From Stomoxys calcitrans (lineage: Eukaryota; Arthropoda; Insecta; Diptera; Muscidae), in assembly GCF_963082655.1 (NCBI RefSeq), contig NC_081553.1:156403441-156467440 (forward strand): 64,000 nucleotides of DNA. Direction: 5' to 3'. The position numbers and the translations under genes were made by a program. This document shows positions 54,907-64,000 of the stretch, piece by piece. Under the pieces are notes generated by a model. The model did no database searches, was not told the origin of the DNA, and saw only the letters and a program-made list of their open reading frames with translations. Each line of letters begins with the position of its first letter. The first letter of the stretch is position 1.

Positions 54907-56308
54907 TCTTATATATAAAAATCAATTTGTGTTTGTTTGTATGTTTGTGTGTTCCTTATAGACTCAGAAACGGCTGAACCGATTTTCTTGAAATTTTCAC
55001 AGATGGTACATAATGATCCCGTGGTGAAAATTATGTACCAGATTTTTTGATATCTGTACTTCAGACTTTTTGATATCTGAAGGGGGGACGGACCCTTCCC
55101 CTTACCCTAATTTTCAGAAACGCCAGATCTCAGAGATGGGTGGTGCGATTTAAGCGAAATTTTGTGTGATCTCATATAGTACCCTAAAAATAAAGATTTG
55201 GTATCCAAATTTCGGATGGGGTACCTATGGGGGCCGCCCCACCCTAAAACCTACCAAACATATATTTAGACCAATCACGACAATATGGGACTCAACTGAA
55301 AGGTATTTAAGATTAGAAAACGTATATGATATCCAATTGTCGGACCAAGTGATAGGGGGACCACCCCAACCCCCCAAACACTCCTAATCGGACATATTTA
55401 CAGACCATGGCAATATGGGACTCAAATGAAAGGTATTTGCGAGTAGAATACGAATCTGATATCCAAATGTGGGACCACGTTTCTGGGGGTCCACCCCTTC
55501 CCCAAACAGGACTTATTTACTGAACATGGGAATATGAGGCTTAAATAAAAGGTATTTGAGAGTAGAATTAGAATCTGATATCCAAATATGAGATGAAGTG
55601 TTTGGGGGGCCGCCTCTCCCCAAAAACATCCCCCAAAGGGGACAAATTTAAGACCAACTCACTGAGTGGCTGCCCATCCCCCAAAACACCCCCCAAGCCG
55701 GTCATGTTTGCCTACTATAAAATGTAGGTCTCAAATTAAAGGTATTTGGGAGTAGACCACCTATCTGATTTCAACATTAGGGCCCTTTTTTAAAGGGTAA
55801 ACATTTGTCGACCATGCCAATATGTGGCTTAAATGAAAGGTATATGAGATTAGAAAACGAATTTGATAACCTATTTTGGGGCCATGTGTTTGGCAATATG
55901 GGGTTTAATAAATGGTATTTGAGAGAAGAGCACGATGCTGATATTTTTTCAGGGCCAAGTACCTGGGGGACCCCCTCTTCCCCGAAAACACCACTAAATC
56001 AGACATCATGAGAATATTGGTCTGAATTGACCGATAAATCCGATTGACCCTAAATCAGATATCATGAGAATATCGGGCTGAAATAAACTATTTTAAGAAT
56101 GGAGTACACCTTACATCCAAACTTAAATTGGTAGACCAATAAAAATCATATGGGATTCAGACAAAGGCACTTATATTGTTAAACTGTTAGTCAAGTTAGC
56201 ATGGTATTTCACTAAAAGATCTTTAATTGTCGACAATAAATATTCCAAGGAAACTTTTGTTCTATATAAAGAAAAGAAGGCGCAGCGGAGCGGGCCCGGG
56301 TCAGCTAG
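54907..56308 (+). mobile_element. Helitron, non-autonomous, both termini present (1402 bp)
   Basis: The 5' end is TCTTATATATAAAAATC with A just outside. The 3' end is GCGGAGCGGGCCCGGGTCAG then CTAG, with T just outside. TC...CTAG ends, insertion between A and T, and a GC-rich hairpin-prone stretch shortly before the terminus are Helitron hallmarks. The inside is about eight ~125-bp degenerate tandem units and no Rep/helicase. It lies just upstream of the SV2-like exons, in the presumed intron. Confidence 0.82.
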
Positions 56309-56324
56309 TGTAGTATAAAAAAAA

Positions 56325-56580
56325 TACAAAATTTGTATACTAACTTCGCCAACCCCAAAGGTATATAGGTATAAAATCCTATAAAGTACTTAAATTTTGG
56401 TCGCCATGACATTTTAAGTCGGTCTGGCTAATGTCAATCTATCCGTCGGTCTTAAACGAGTAAAAATATACTTCTTATTAATGTAGGTCGCTTGGAATTA
56501 TAACTGGGATAATTCGGTTCATGTTTATAGCATCCATGCGGATCGATCTCTCGATTTTACTTCTCGGACAAATTCTTGCT
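56325..56580 (-). repeat. Degenerate HINE-1 fragment
   Basis: Faded blocks in minus orientation recall HINE-1: CATGACATTTTAAGTCGGTC, CTTCTTATTAATGTAGGTCG and GATCGATCTCTCGATTTTAC. It is older than the other copies. Confidence 0.45.
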
Positions 56581-56659
56581 AACTTGCAATAATTATGAGT
56601 ACATCACAAGTCCATCGTTGTTTTTTAAAACTTGTCTATTTTCCAAAGTAAATATTAAC

Positions 56660-57835
56660 CAGTAAGGAAAGGCAAAAGTCGGGCGGTGCCGACTATATAA
56701 TACCTACACCACCTAGTGCATGCAGTACCTTTTATATGTAGAATTTATCTCGAAATCTAGTCAGACTTTAATTTGGATACCAATTGAAATAGCAAATTAG
56801 GACCTTGTAAGATTTTCCTACCATAGGACAAAAGATTTGGATTTCCACATCTTTAAAAGGCCAAATCGGATAAAAGATTATATGGGAGTTATATCGATGT
56901 TGGTTTTTACTGCCTTAAAAGTCCATATCGGATGAAATATACACATTGGAGCGATATCTAAATTAGGACTGATTTTAATGAAATTTTGCGCACGTATTGG
57001 AACGTCAATTTAAAAGTCTCATGTAAAATCGGTCGAAAATTTTGTAAAGATCGGACCAAAATTGTGGCTTTTACAGCTTTAAAAAGCCAAATCGGATAAA
57101 AGATATATATGGGAGCAATATCTAAATCTGAACCGATTTTTATGAAATATTGCACATACATTGAGACTTCACAAAAACGACACCACGCCAAATTTGGTAA
57201 AGATCGGACCAGAATTGTGGCTTCTACAGCTTTAATAGTTGAAATCGGATGAAAGATATATATGGGAGCTATATCCAAATCTGAATCGATTTTTATGAAA
57301 TTTTTCAGATATATTAAGTGCATTAACAAAACATTTTGTGCAAGTCGGTTGAAAATTGTAGCTTCTACGACCATTTAAGTGCAAATCGAGCGATACATAT
57401 ATATGGGAGCTATATCTAAATCTGGACCGATTTTTATGAAATTTTGCACACATATGGAGACGTCAAATAAAACACCCCATGCCAAATTTTGTAAAGATCG
57501 GTAAAAAAAATGTGGCTTCTACAGCCTTAAACGGCCATATCGGATGAAAGATATATATGGAAGCTTTATCTAAAGTTGGACCGATTTTCATGAAATATTC
57601 CCCATATATTACGAGTTAAATAAAACACCTCGTGCAACATATTTTATAGATCGGACTAAAACTGTGGCTTCTACAGCCATAAAAGTCCATGTCGGATGAA
57701 AGATATATATGGGAGCTATATCTAAATCTGAATCGATTTTTATGAAATTTTGCACACATATGTAGACCTCAAATAAACTATCCAATGCCAAATTTTGTGA
57801 AGATCGGACGAAAATTGTGGCTTCTACAGCCTTAA
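56660..57835 (+). mobile_element. HINE-3 repeat, left part
   Basis: It starts CAGTAAGGAAAGGCAAAAGT, CGGGCGGTGCCGACTATATA, ATACCTACACCACC. About six ~155-bp units contain GATATATATGGGAGCTATAT, TTTTTATGAAATTTTGCACA and GTGGCTTCTACAGC. It is split by the HINE-1 nest at 57836 and resumes at 61204. Confidence 0.75.
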
Positions 57836-60800
57836 CAAGTAAAAGCGTGCTAAGTTCGGCCGGGCCGAATCTTATATACCCTCCACCATGGATCGCATAT
57901 GTCGAGTTCTTTTCCCGGCATCTCTTCTTAGGCAAAACAAGTAAAAGCGTGCTAAGTTCGGCCGGGCCGAATCTTATATACCCTCCACCATGGATCGCAT
58001 TTGTCGAGTTGTTTTCCCGGCATCTCTTCTTAGGCTAAAAAGGATATAAAAAAAGAGTTGCTCTGCTATTAAAACGATATCAAGATATGGTCCAGTTCGA
58101 ACCACAATTAAATTATATGTTGGAGACCTGTGAAAATTTTTAGCCAATTCGTACAAGAATTGCGCCCATTGGGGCTCACGAAGTAAAATAGAGAGAACGA
58201 TTTATATGGGATCTGTATCGGGCTATAGATCGATTCAGAACATAATAAACAAGTTTGTTGATGGTCATGAGAGGATCCGTCGTACAGGCATATCGGATAA
58301 TAATTGCGACCTCTAGGGGTCAAGAAGTCAAGATCCCAGATCGGTTTATATGACAGCTATATCAGGTTATGAACCGATTTGAAACTTATTTAAAACAGTT
58401 GTTGAAAGTAAAAATGAAATACGTCATGCAAAATTTCAGCCAAATCGGATAAGAATTGTGCCCTCTAGAGGCTCAAGAAGTCAAGACCCAAGATCGGTTT
58501 ATATGGCAGCTATATCAGGTTATGAACCGATTTAAACCATACTATAACAAAACTCGTCGTGCGAAATTCCATTCCAATCGGAGATGAATTGCGCCCTCTA
58601 GAGGCTCAAGAAGTCAAGACCCAAGATCGGTTTATATGGCAGCTATATCAGGTTATGAACCGATTTGAACCATACTTAGCACAGTTATTGGATATAATAA
58701 CAAAATACTTCATGCAAAAATTCATTTCAATCGGATAAGAATTGCGCACTCTAAAGGCTCAAGAAGTCAAGACCCAAGATCGGTTTATATGGCAGCTATA
58801 TCAGGTTATGAACCGATTTGAACCATACTTGGCACAGTTGTTGGATATCATAACAAAACACGTCGTGCAAAATTTCATTCTGATCGGATAAGAATTGCGC
58901 ACGCTAGAGGCTCAAGAAGTCAAGACCCAAGATCGGTTTATATGGCAGCTATATCAGGTTATGAACCGATTTGAACCATACTTGGCACAAATGTTGGATA
59001 TAATATCGAAACACGTCGTGCTAAATTTCATCCCAATCGGATAAGAATTGCGCAGTCTAGAGGCTCAAGAAGTCAAGACCCAAGATCGGTTTATATGGCA
59101 GCTATATCAGGTTATGAACCGATTTGAACCATACTTGGCACAGTTGTTGGATATCGTTACAAAACACGTCGTGCAAAATTTCATTCCAATCGGATAAGAA
59201 TTGCGCACTCTAGAGGCTCAATGAAGTCAAGACCCCAGATCGGTTTATATGGCAGCTATATCAGGTTATGAACCGATTTGAACCATACTTGGCACAAATG
59301 TTGGATATAATATCGAAACACGTCGTGCAAAATTTCATTCCAATCGGATAAGAATTGCGCACTCTAGAGGCTCAAGAAGTCAAGACCCCAGATCGGTTTA
59401 TATGGCAGCTATATCAGTTTATGGACCGATTTGAACCATACTTGGCACAGTTGTTGGATATCGTTACAAAACACGTCGTGCAAAATTTCATTCCAATCGG
59501 ATAAGAATTGCGCACTCTAGAGGCTCAATGAAGTCAAGACCCCAGATCGGTTTATATGGCAGCTATATCAGGTTATGAACCGATTTGAACCATACTTGGC
59601 ACAGTTGTTGGATATAATATCGAAACACGTCGTGCTAAATTTCATCCCAATCGGATAAGAATTGCGCAGTCTAGAGGCTCAAAAAGTCAAGACCCAAGAT
59701 CGGTTTATATGACAGTTATATCAAAACATGGACCGATATGGCCCATTTACAATACCAACCGATCTACACTAATAAGAAGTATTTGTGCAAAATTTCAAGC
59801 GGCTAGCTTTACTCCTTCGGAAGTTAGCGTGCTTTCGACAGACAGACGGACGGACGGACGGACATGGCTAGATCGACATAAAATTGCACGACGATCAAGA
59901 ATATATATACTTTATGGGGTCTCAGACGAATATTTCGAGTAGTTACAAACAGAATGACGAAATTAGTATACCCCCTATCTTATGGTGGAGGGTATAAAAA
60001 GGATATAAGAAAAGATTTGCTCTGCTATTAGAGCGATATCAAGATATGGTCCGGTTTGGACCACAATTAAATTATATGTTGGAGACCTGTGTAAAATGTC
60101 AGCCAATTTGAATAAGAATTGCGCCCTTTGTGGGCTCAAGAAGTAAAATAGAGAGATCGATTTATATGGGAGCTATATCAGGCTATAAACCGATTCAGAC
60201 CATAATAAACACGTATGTTAATGGTCATGAGAGAATCCGTCGTACAAAATTTCAGGCAAATCGGATAATAATTGCGACCTGTAGAGGCTCAAGAAGTCAA
60301 GATCCCAGATCGGTTTATATGGCAGCTATATCAGGTTATGAACCGATTTGAACCATACTTGGCACAGTTGTTGGATATCATAACAAAATACTACGTGCCA
60401 AAATTCATTCAAATTGGATAATATTTGCGCCCTCTAGAGGCTCAAGAAGTCAAGATCCAAGATCGGTTTATATGACAGCTATATCAGGTTATGGACCGAT
60501 TTGAACCATACTTGGCACAGTTGTTGGATATCGTAACAAAACACGTCGTGCAAAATTTCATTCCAATCGGAAAAGAATTGCGCACTCTAGAGGCTCAAGA
60601 AGTCAAGACCCAAGATCGGTTTATATGGCAGCTATATCAGGTTATGGACCGATTTGAACCATACTTATCACAGTTGTTGCATGTCATAACGAAACACGTC
60701 GTGCAAAATTTCATCCCAATCGGATAAGAATTGCGCACTCTAGAGGCTCAAGAAGTCAAGACCCCAGATCGGTGTATATGGCAGCTATATCAGGTTATGG

Positions 60801-61203
60801 ACCGATTTGAACCATTCTTATCACAGTTGTTGGATGTCATAACAAAACACGTCGTGCAAAATTTCATCCCAATCGGATAAGAATTGCACAGTCTAGAGGC
60901 TCAAGAAGTCAAGACCCAAGATCGGTCTATATGGCAGCTATATCAAAACATGGACCGATATGGCCCATTACATTACTACACTAATAAGAAGTATTCGTGC
61001 AAAATTTCAAGCGCCTAGCTTTACTCCTTCGGAAGTTAGCGTGCTTTCGACAGACAGACGGACGGACATGGCTACAACGACATAAAATTTCACGACGATC
61101 AAGAATATATATTCTTTATGGGGTCTCAGACGAATATTTCGAGTAGTTACAAACAGAATGACGAAATTAGTATACCCCCCATCTTATGGTGGAGGGTATA
61201 AAA
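57836..61203 (+). mobile_element. HINE-1 copy interrupted by a second HINE-1 copy
   Basis: The outer copy has its head at 57836-57936 (to CTTCTTAGGCAAAA) and its body at about 59998-61203 (resuming AGGATATAAGAAAAGATTTG, ending ATGGTGGAGGGTATA). The inner copy, about 57937-59997, is complete: CAAGTAAAAGCGTGC at the start, about ten tandem units, a (GTCY)n tract at ~59842-59862, and ATGGTGGAGGGTATA at the end. The outer body has about five units. Confidence 0.8.
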
Positions 61204-61275
61204 AGCCATATCGGATGAAGGATATATATGGGAGCTATATCTAAATCTGAACCGATTTTTTTTCAAAATCAATAG
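61204..61275 (+). mobile_element. HINE-3 repeat, right remnant
   Basis: GCCATATCGGATGAAGGATA, TATATGGGAGCTATATCTAA and ATCTGAACCGATTTTT continue the unit interrupted at 57835. Confidence 0.7.
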
Positions 61276-62164
61276 CGTTTGTCCTTGGGCCAAAAAACAA
61301 CAAGTCATAAATTCAGGTAAAATATTTGGGTCATTTGAACAGCACATCCCACGATTTTAACAGTCTTTGATTCAAAGTCATTGATGAACGTTCACAAACT
61401 CTAGTTGAAGCATAAATAAGTTAAAAGATACCAAAATATAACAGAATGGGTCGAGCTATGTCCTTGATTGTTAAAGAAGGAGCTAAATTATGGCCTAAAA
61501 CGAATATGGACCTCCAATTCACTGTATAGCTTAAAATGCAAACTGAGATCGAAAAGTGATTGCCGAAATTTTAAGAGAAAAATTATGCGTCTACAAATGC
61601 TGGCAACAGCACTATTCTTGGACAAGCCTTAAATATCCTTGATGTAGCTGCCGAAATTAAGCAAAATTTTAGCATACAGCAAAAGCTTTCTTGATGCGTC
61701 TCATTTGAAACGGACATAAATAAATGATAAATAGCCCCTAGATCATCTTTCCTGTGATCCACCTCGAGTTTTTGTCACGTCAAAGAGATATGGACAAACG
61801 GGTGTTAACAGTTTATATTTGTGGGCCTAGCTCATAGTTGCTTTGTTTCGGTACTTTGCATGTTTTAAGGCACTGCTGTAGAACGGTATCCTAATTTTGG
61901 ATTGATACATTTTGGAAGTCAGGCAGTTTACGTGTCGTGGAAATTCTTGCTTGTTGTCTTCAGCCCGGCGCATTTTGGTGGGAGTTTTGTTGTGTGTGAT
62001 ATTGTACGTACGACCATTTTTTCTACCCAAAGCCAGATGCGCAGTTCTAGATAAAATTTTCGATGGCCAACCCATCGTGGCAAGCTACCATACATATATA
62101 TGGCTAAACTGTCACTCTATCTTGCTGATAACACATATGCATTTGTTGAAATTAGACAGCCTAT
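61276..62164. other. No gene recognised
   Basis: AT-rich DNA. Opposing frames at 61827-62075 (minus) and 61912-62412 (plus) overlap each other and show no domain. Confidence 0.4.
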
Positions 62165-62535
62165 ACGGGATAACTGGGAGCACCACACAGGCTGGAACCT
62201 TGAGCTCCGACTTGTGTGGTGTTCTTTGTCATCAAGCTTCGCAAATGCGGCTGCGGGCAGTCAGCGATTTCGAAAGGGAGGGGTCAGATGGCACTGACTC
62301 TTACCCATGCCCCAACGGAAGACAAGGACGAGCAGACCAAAGATGTATTCTGAGCGTGGCGAGAAAAGTTCGATCTGACACTGCACGGAAGCTAGACATT
62401 GAAAAGCTGTAAACACAACAAATGGCACTCGACTGACCCAACTGCTTGATGAAAGCAGGCCACGTCCCGATGATATAATGGCGCAGTGGCAAACCATTGC
62501 CCACTCCATGGAAAATGCCGAGAAATCCATGCTTG
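62165..62535 (+). pseudogene. LINE-B internal-deletion fragment
   Basis: The leader part (the inverse of 8930-9150: TCGGAGCTCAAGG-type and CGCTGACTGCCCGC-type blocks) is followed by endonuclease wording ALTHAPTEDKDEQTKDVF at about 62293. It then jumps to KVRSDTARKLDIEKL at 62364 and the CGATGATATAATGGCGCAGT block. Pieces are in element order but with large gaps. Confidence 0.6.
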
Positions 62536-62640
62536 GTTAGGTCAGGTGGCAGTCCCTTACATAATCACTTAGACAATTTTAAATCCATTGTGACACCACA
62601 GTAGCGACAGTCCAAGGCCTCTGGGGCGAATCGAACCCCA
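62536..62640 (-). repeat. LINE-D-like 3' tail fragment
   Basis: GGTTAGGTCAGGTGGCAGTC, a CACTTAGACAATTTTAAATC-type block and CCATTGTGACACCACAGTAG are the inverse of the LINE-D 3' end (53990-54080). A further short LINE-B scrap (TCGAAATAGAACGGTTGCGT, TGGCTTGG) follows at 62696-62735. Confidence 0.5.
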
Positions 62641-62789
62641 ACCCCTGTTCCAGTAATCCGAGCATGGCGGAACGCTTGTTACCATAGTTAAACGTATCGA
62701 AATAGAACGGTTGCGTTGGCTTGGTCAGAAGGAGCACAAAAGATCAAGACGTGAGGAAATCTATTATAAGTTCAGTTAATGGGACAAAT

Positions 62790-63046
62790 GGTGGAGGCCA
62801 GAGGTTATAGTGTCTGCCTATGACGTTGAACGACTGGGTTCGAATCCTGGCGACAACATCAGAGAAAATATTTAGCGGTGGTTATCCCTATATCGGCTAT
62901 AAAAAGGAGGCTCCTATCATTAAGCTTAAACTTAAATGTGAGAAGTTTGCCCCTGTTCCCGAACTTCCGTTCGTGCAAATGGGCAAATTTGTATTTGCAA
63001 TGGGACAAACGTTTTGTCATAGCCAATTAAAGTAAAGTAAGTAAAA
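62790..63046 (+). repeat. tRNA-derived SINE with LINE-B 3' tail
   Basis: The head GTGGAGGCCAGAGGTTATAG leads to GGGTTCGAATCC, a perfect box B (T-loop) of RNA polymerase III promoters. The body (TTAGCGGTGGTTATCCC, GGCTATAAAAAGGAGGCTCC, GTGAGAAGTTTGCCCCTGTT) is shared with 9394-9737. The 3' end is CATAGCCAATTAAAGTAAA followed by GTAAGTAAA, the same as the LINE-B 3' end. Confidence 0.7.
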
Positions 63047-63284
63047 AGGGGTATACAGTGTGTAACCTAAATTTATTCTTCGGGTTGTTTTTAAGATTCT
63101 TGAGGCTGAGTTAACGTTAATATTATTTAGTTTGCAAACTAACTTTTTTTAGAGAACCTGGGATATATTTAGACAAATTTCTTGAACACTTTGTAATAAC
63201 TTTGTTCTCCACGCGGAAGCACTTGACATAGTCTGGGCTCTGAGAGAACCAGTCCAACAAATCTTTAGATATACACCTAAGCCA

Positions 63285-63423
63285 GTTATCAGCTTATTGT
63301 GCACTCTAAACAGTAAAAAGTGACATAGAAAAAGAAAATCAAAGTTTCGAATTCCGTTCTACTTACAAAATCCTTAATTGTTTTCCATGCAACGCCCCAA
63401 AGTTGTTTCACGTCAGGTATAGT
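63285..63423 (-). pseudogene. LINE-C 3'-end fragment
   Basis: CGAATTCCGTTCTACTTACA, AAATCCTTAATTGTTTTCCA and the following block are the inverse of the LINE-C end at 50925-51003. Confidence 0.6.
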
Positions 63424-63500
63424 CCAGATATGGTCCGTATGTCGGTTTTATAGGTTTTCGACTGTCAAAAAGTTGTAAACGTCGAAAATGGCATTGATTT
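63424..63500. repeat. hAT end fragment
   Basis: AGATATGGTCCGTATGTCGG, TTTTCGACTGTCAAAAAGTT and GTAAACGTCGAAAA match the left end of the hAT at 41381. Confidence 0.6.
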
Positions 63501-63554
63501 TGTATTGTTGCTAAAGCGCCTATATAAACTTTTCAAATTGTCAAATTTGATAAA

Positions 63555-63618
63555 AAGCTTTTATTTTAAATGCTTTTTATTATAAATGCTTTTTATTATT
63601 TTAAATGCTTTTTATTAT
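63555..63618 (+). repeat. Short tandem repeat, AAATGCTTTTTATTAT type
   Basis: Three to four copies of a ~16-24-bp unit (AAATGCTTTTTATTAT with variable spacers) lie directly before the HINE-1 fragment. Confidence 0.7.
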
Positions 63619-64000
63619 CAGAAGTCATTGTGCAAAATTTAAGCCAAATCGGATAAGAATTGAACCCTTAAGGGGCTAAAGGAGTAAAATAGGGAGATCT
63701 GTTTATATGTGAGCTATATTAGGCTATGGGCCGCTTCAAACAGTATTTGGAAAGTATGTTGAAAGCCATAGAAGAAGTCGTTGTACACAATTTTTGCCAA
63801 ATCGGATATGAATTGCGCCCTCTAGAGGTTCAAAAAGTATAATCAGAGACCGGTTTGTATGGGAGCTATATCAGGTTATGAACCAATTTGGACCATACCT
63901 AGCACAAGTGTTGGAAGTCAAAACAAACCAGTGTTAGAAGTCAAAACTTGATAAGAATTGCGGCCTCTAGCGGCTCAAGAAGTCAGAATTCGAGACCGGT
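63619..64000 (+). mobile_element. HINE-1 fragment running off the right edge
   Basis: Units with AGCCAAATCGGATAAGAATT and GGTTTGTATGGGAGCTATAT show HINE-1 body sequence. The 5' end is missing and the 3' end is beyond the window. Confidence 0.65.

Noticed and set aside
57836..57936. Simple tandem duplication of the HINE-1 head
   Set aside because: The body of the interrupted copy resumes at ~59998 exactly where the head stops, so nested insertion explains it better.
61912..62412. 166-residue plus-strand frame
   Set aside because: It runs across unrelated segments including the LINE-B leader fragment and overlaps a minus-strand frame of similar quality. No domain is visible.

Overview
The window is nuclear DNA of a higher fly, most likely a calyptrate or muscid type such as Stomoxys, Musca or Haematobia. 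The evidence is AT-rich spliced genes, fly-type transposons, and very abundant dispersed repeats with an internal ~150-bp tandem unit and a (GTCY)n tract. The species call comes from memory of repeat families, so it is tentative. I found no prokaryotic operon, CRISPR array, rRNA or standalone tRNA gene.

Two host genes can be supported, both on the minus strand. (1) An SLC45-family H+/sugar symporter gene has three coding exons: exon 1 at 33336-33523, exon 2 at 652-914 and exon 3 at 287-571. It continues off the left edge. All splice sites are GT-AG and all joints keep frame, which makes the first intron about 32.4 kb and packed with transposons. (2) The last two coding exons of an SV2-like major-facilitator transporter lie at 54571-54626 and 54683-54810. 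The rest of that gene would lie beyond the right edge.

Most other sequence is mobile DNA. I name the families locally. LINE-A is a 2A-like/PHD/endonuclease/RT element with copies at 20204-23774 and 40914-46819. LINE-B is RTE-like, mainly 5754-9125 plus fragments. LINE-C is an endonuclease/RT/RNase H element with pieces at 3-5, 10-12, 19, 36 and 50 kb. LINE-D is a second RNase H LINE with pieces at 15-16.5, 32.7-33.1 and 52-54 kb. LINE-E is at 26.6-28.6 kb. A tRNA-derived SINE shares the 3' tail of LINE-B.

DNA transposons are irritans-like mariner copies, a Tc1-like palindromic derivative (two copies), a hAT element with an 8-bp target duplication, and a Helitron with TC...CTAG ends. Three related repeat families (HINE-1, -2, -3; Helentron-like by architecture) account for much of the remainder.

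The clearest structural stories are nested insertions (Tc1 inside hAT inside LINE-A; HINE-1 inside HINE-1 inside HINE-3), a ~1.5-kb inverted repeat with arms about 15 kb apart, and the SINE/LINE-B tail match. I see no new multi-gene system. The most original leads are the 2A-like LINE, the SINE-LINE partnership and a possible alternative first exon of the SLC45 gene.
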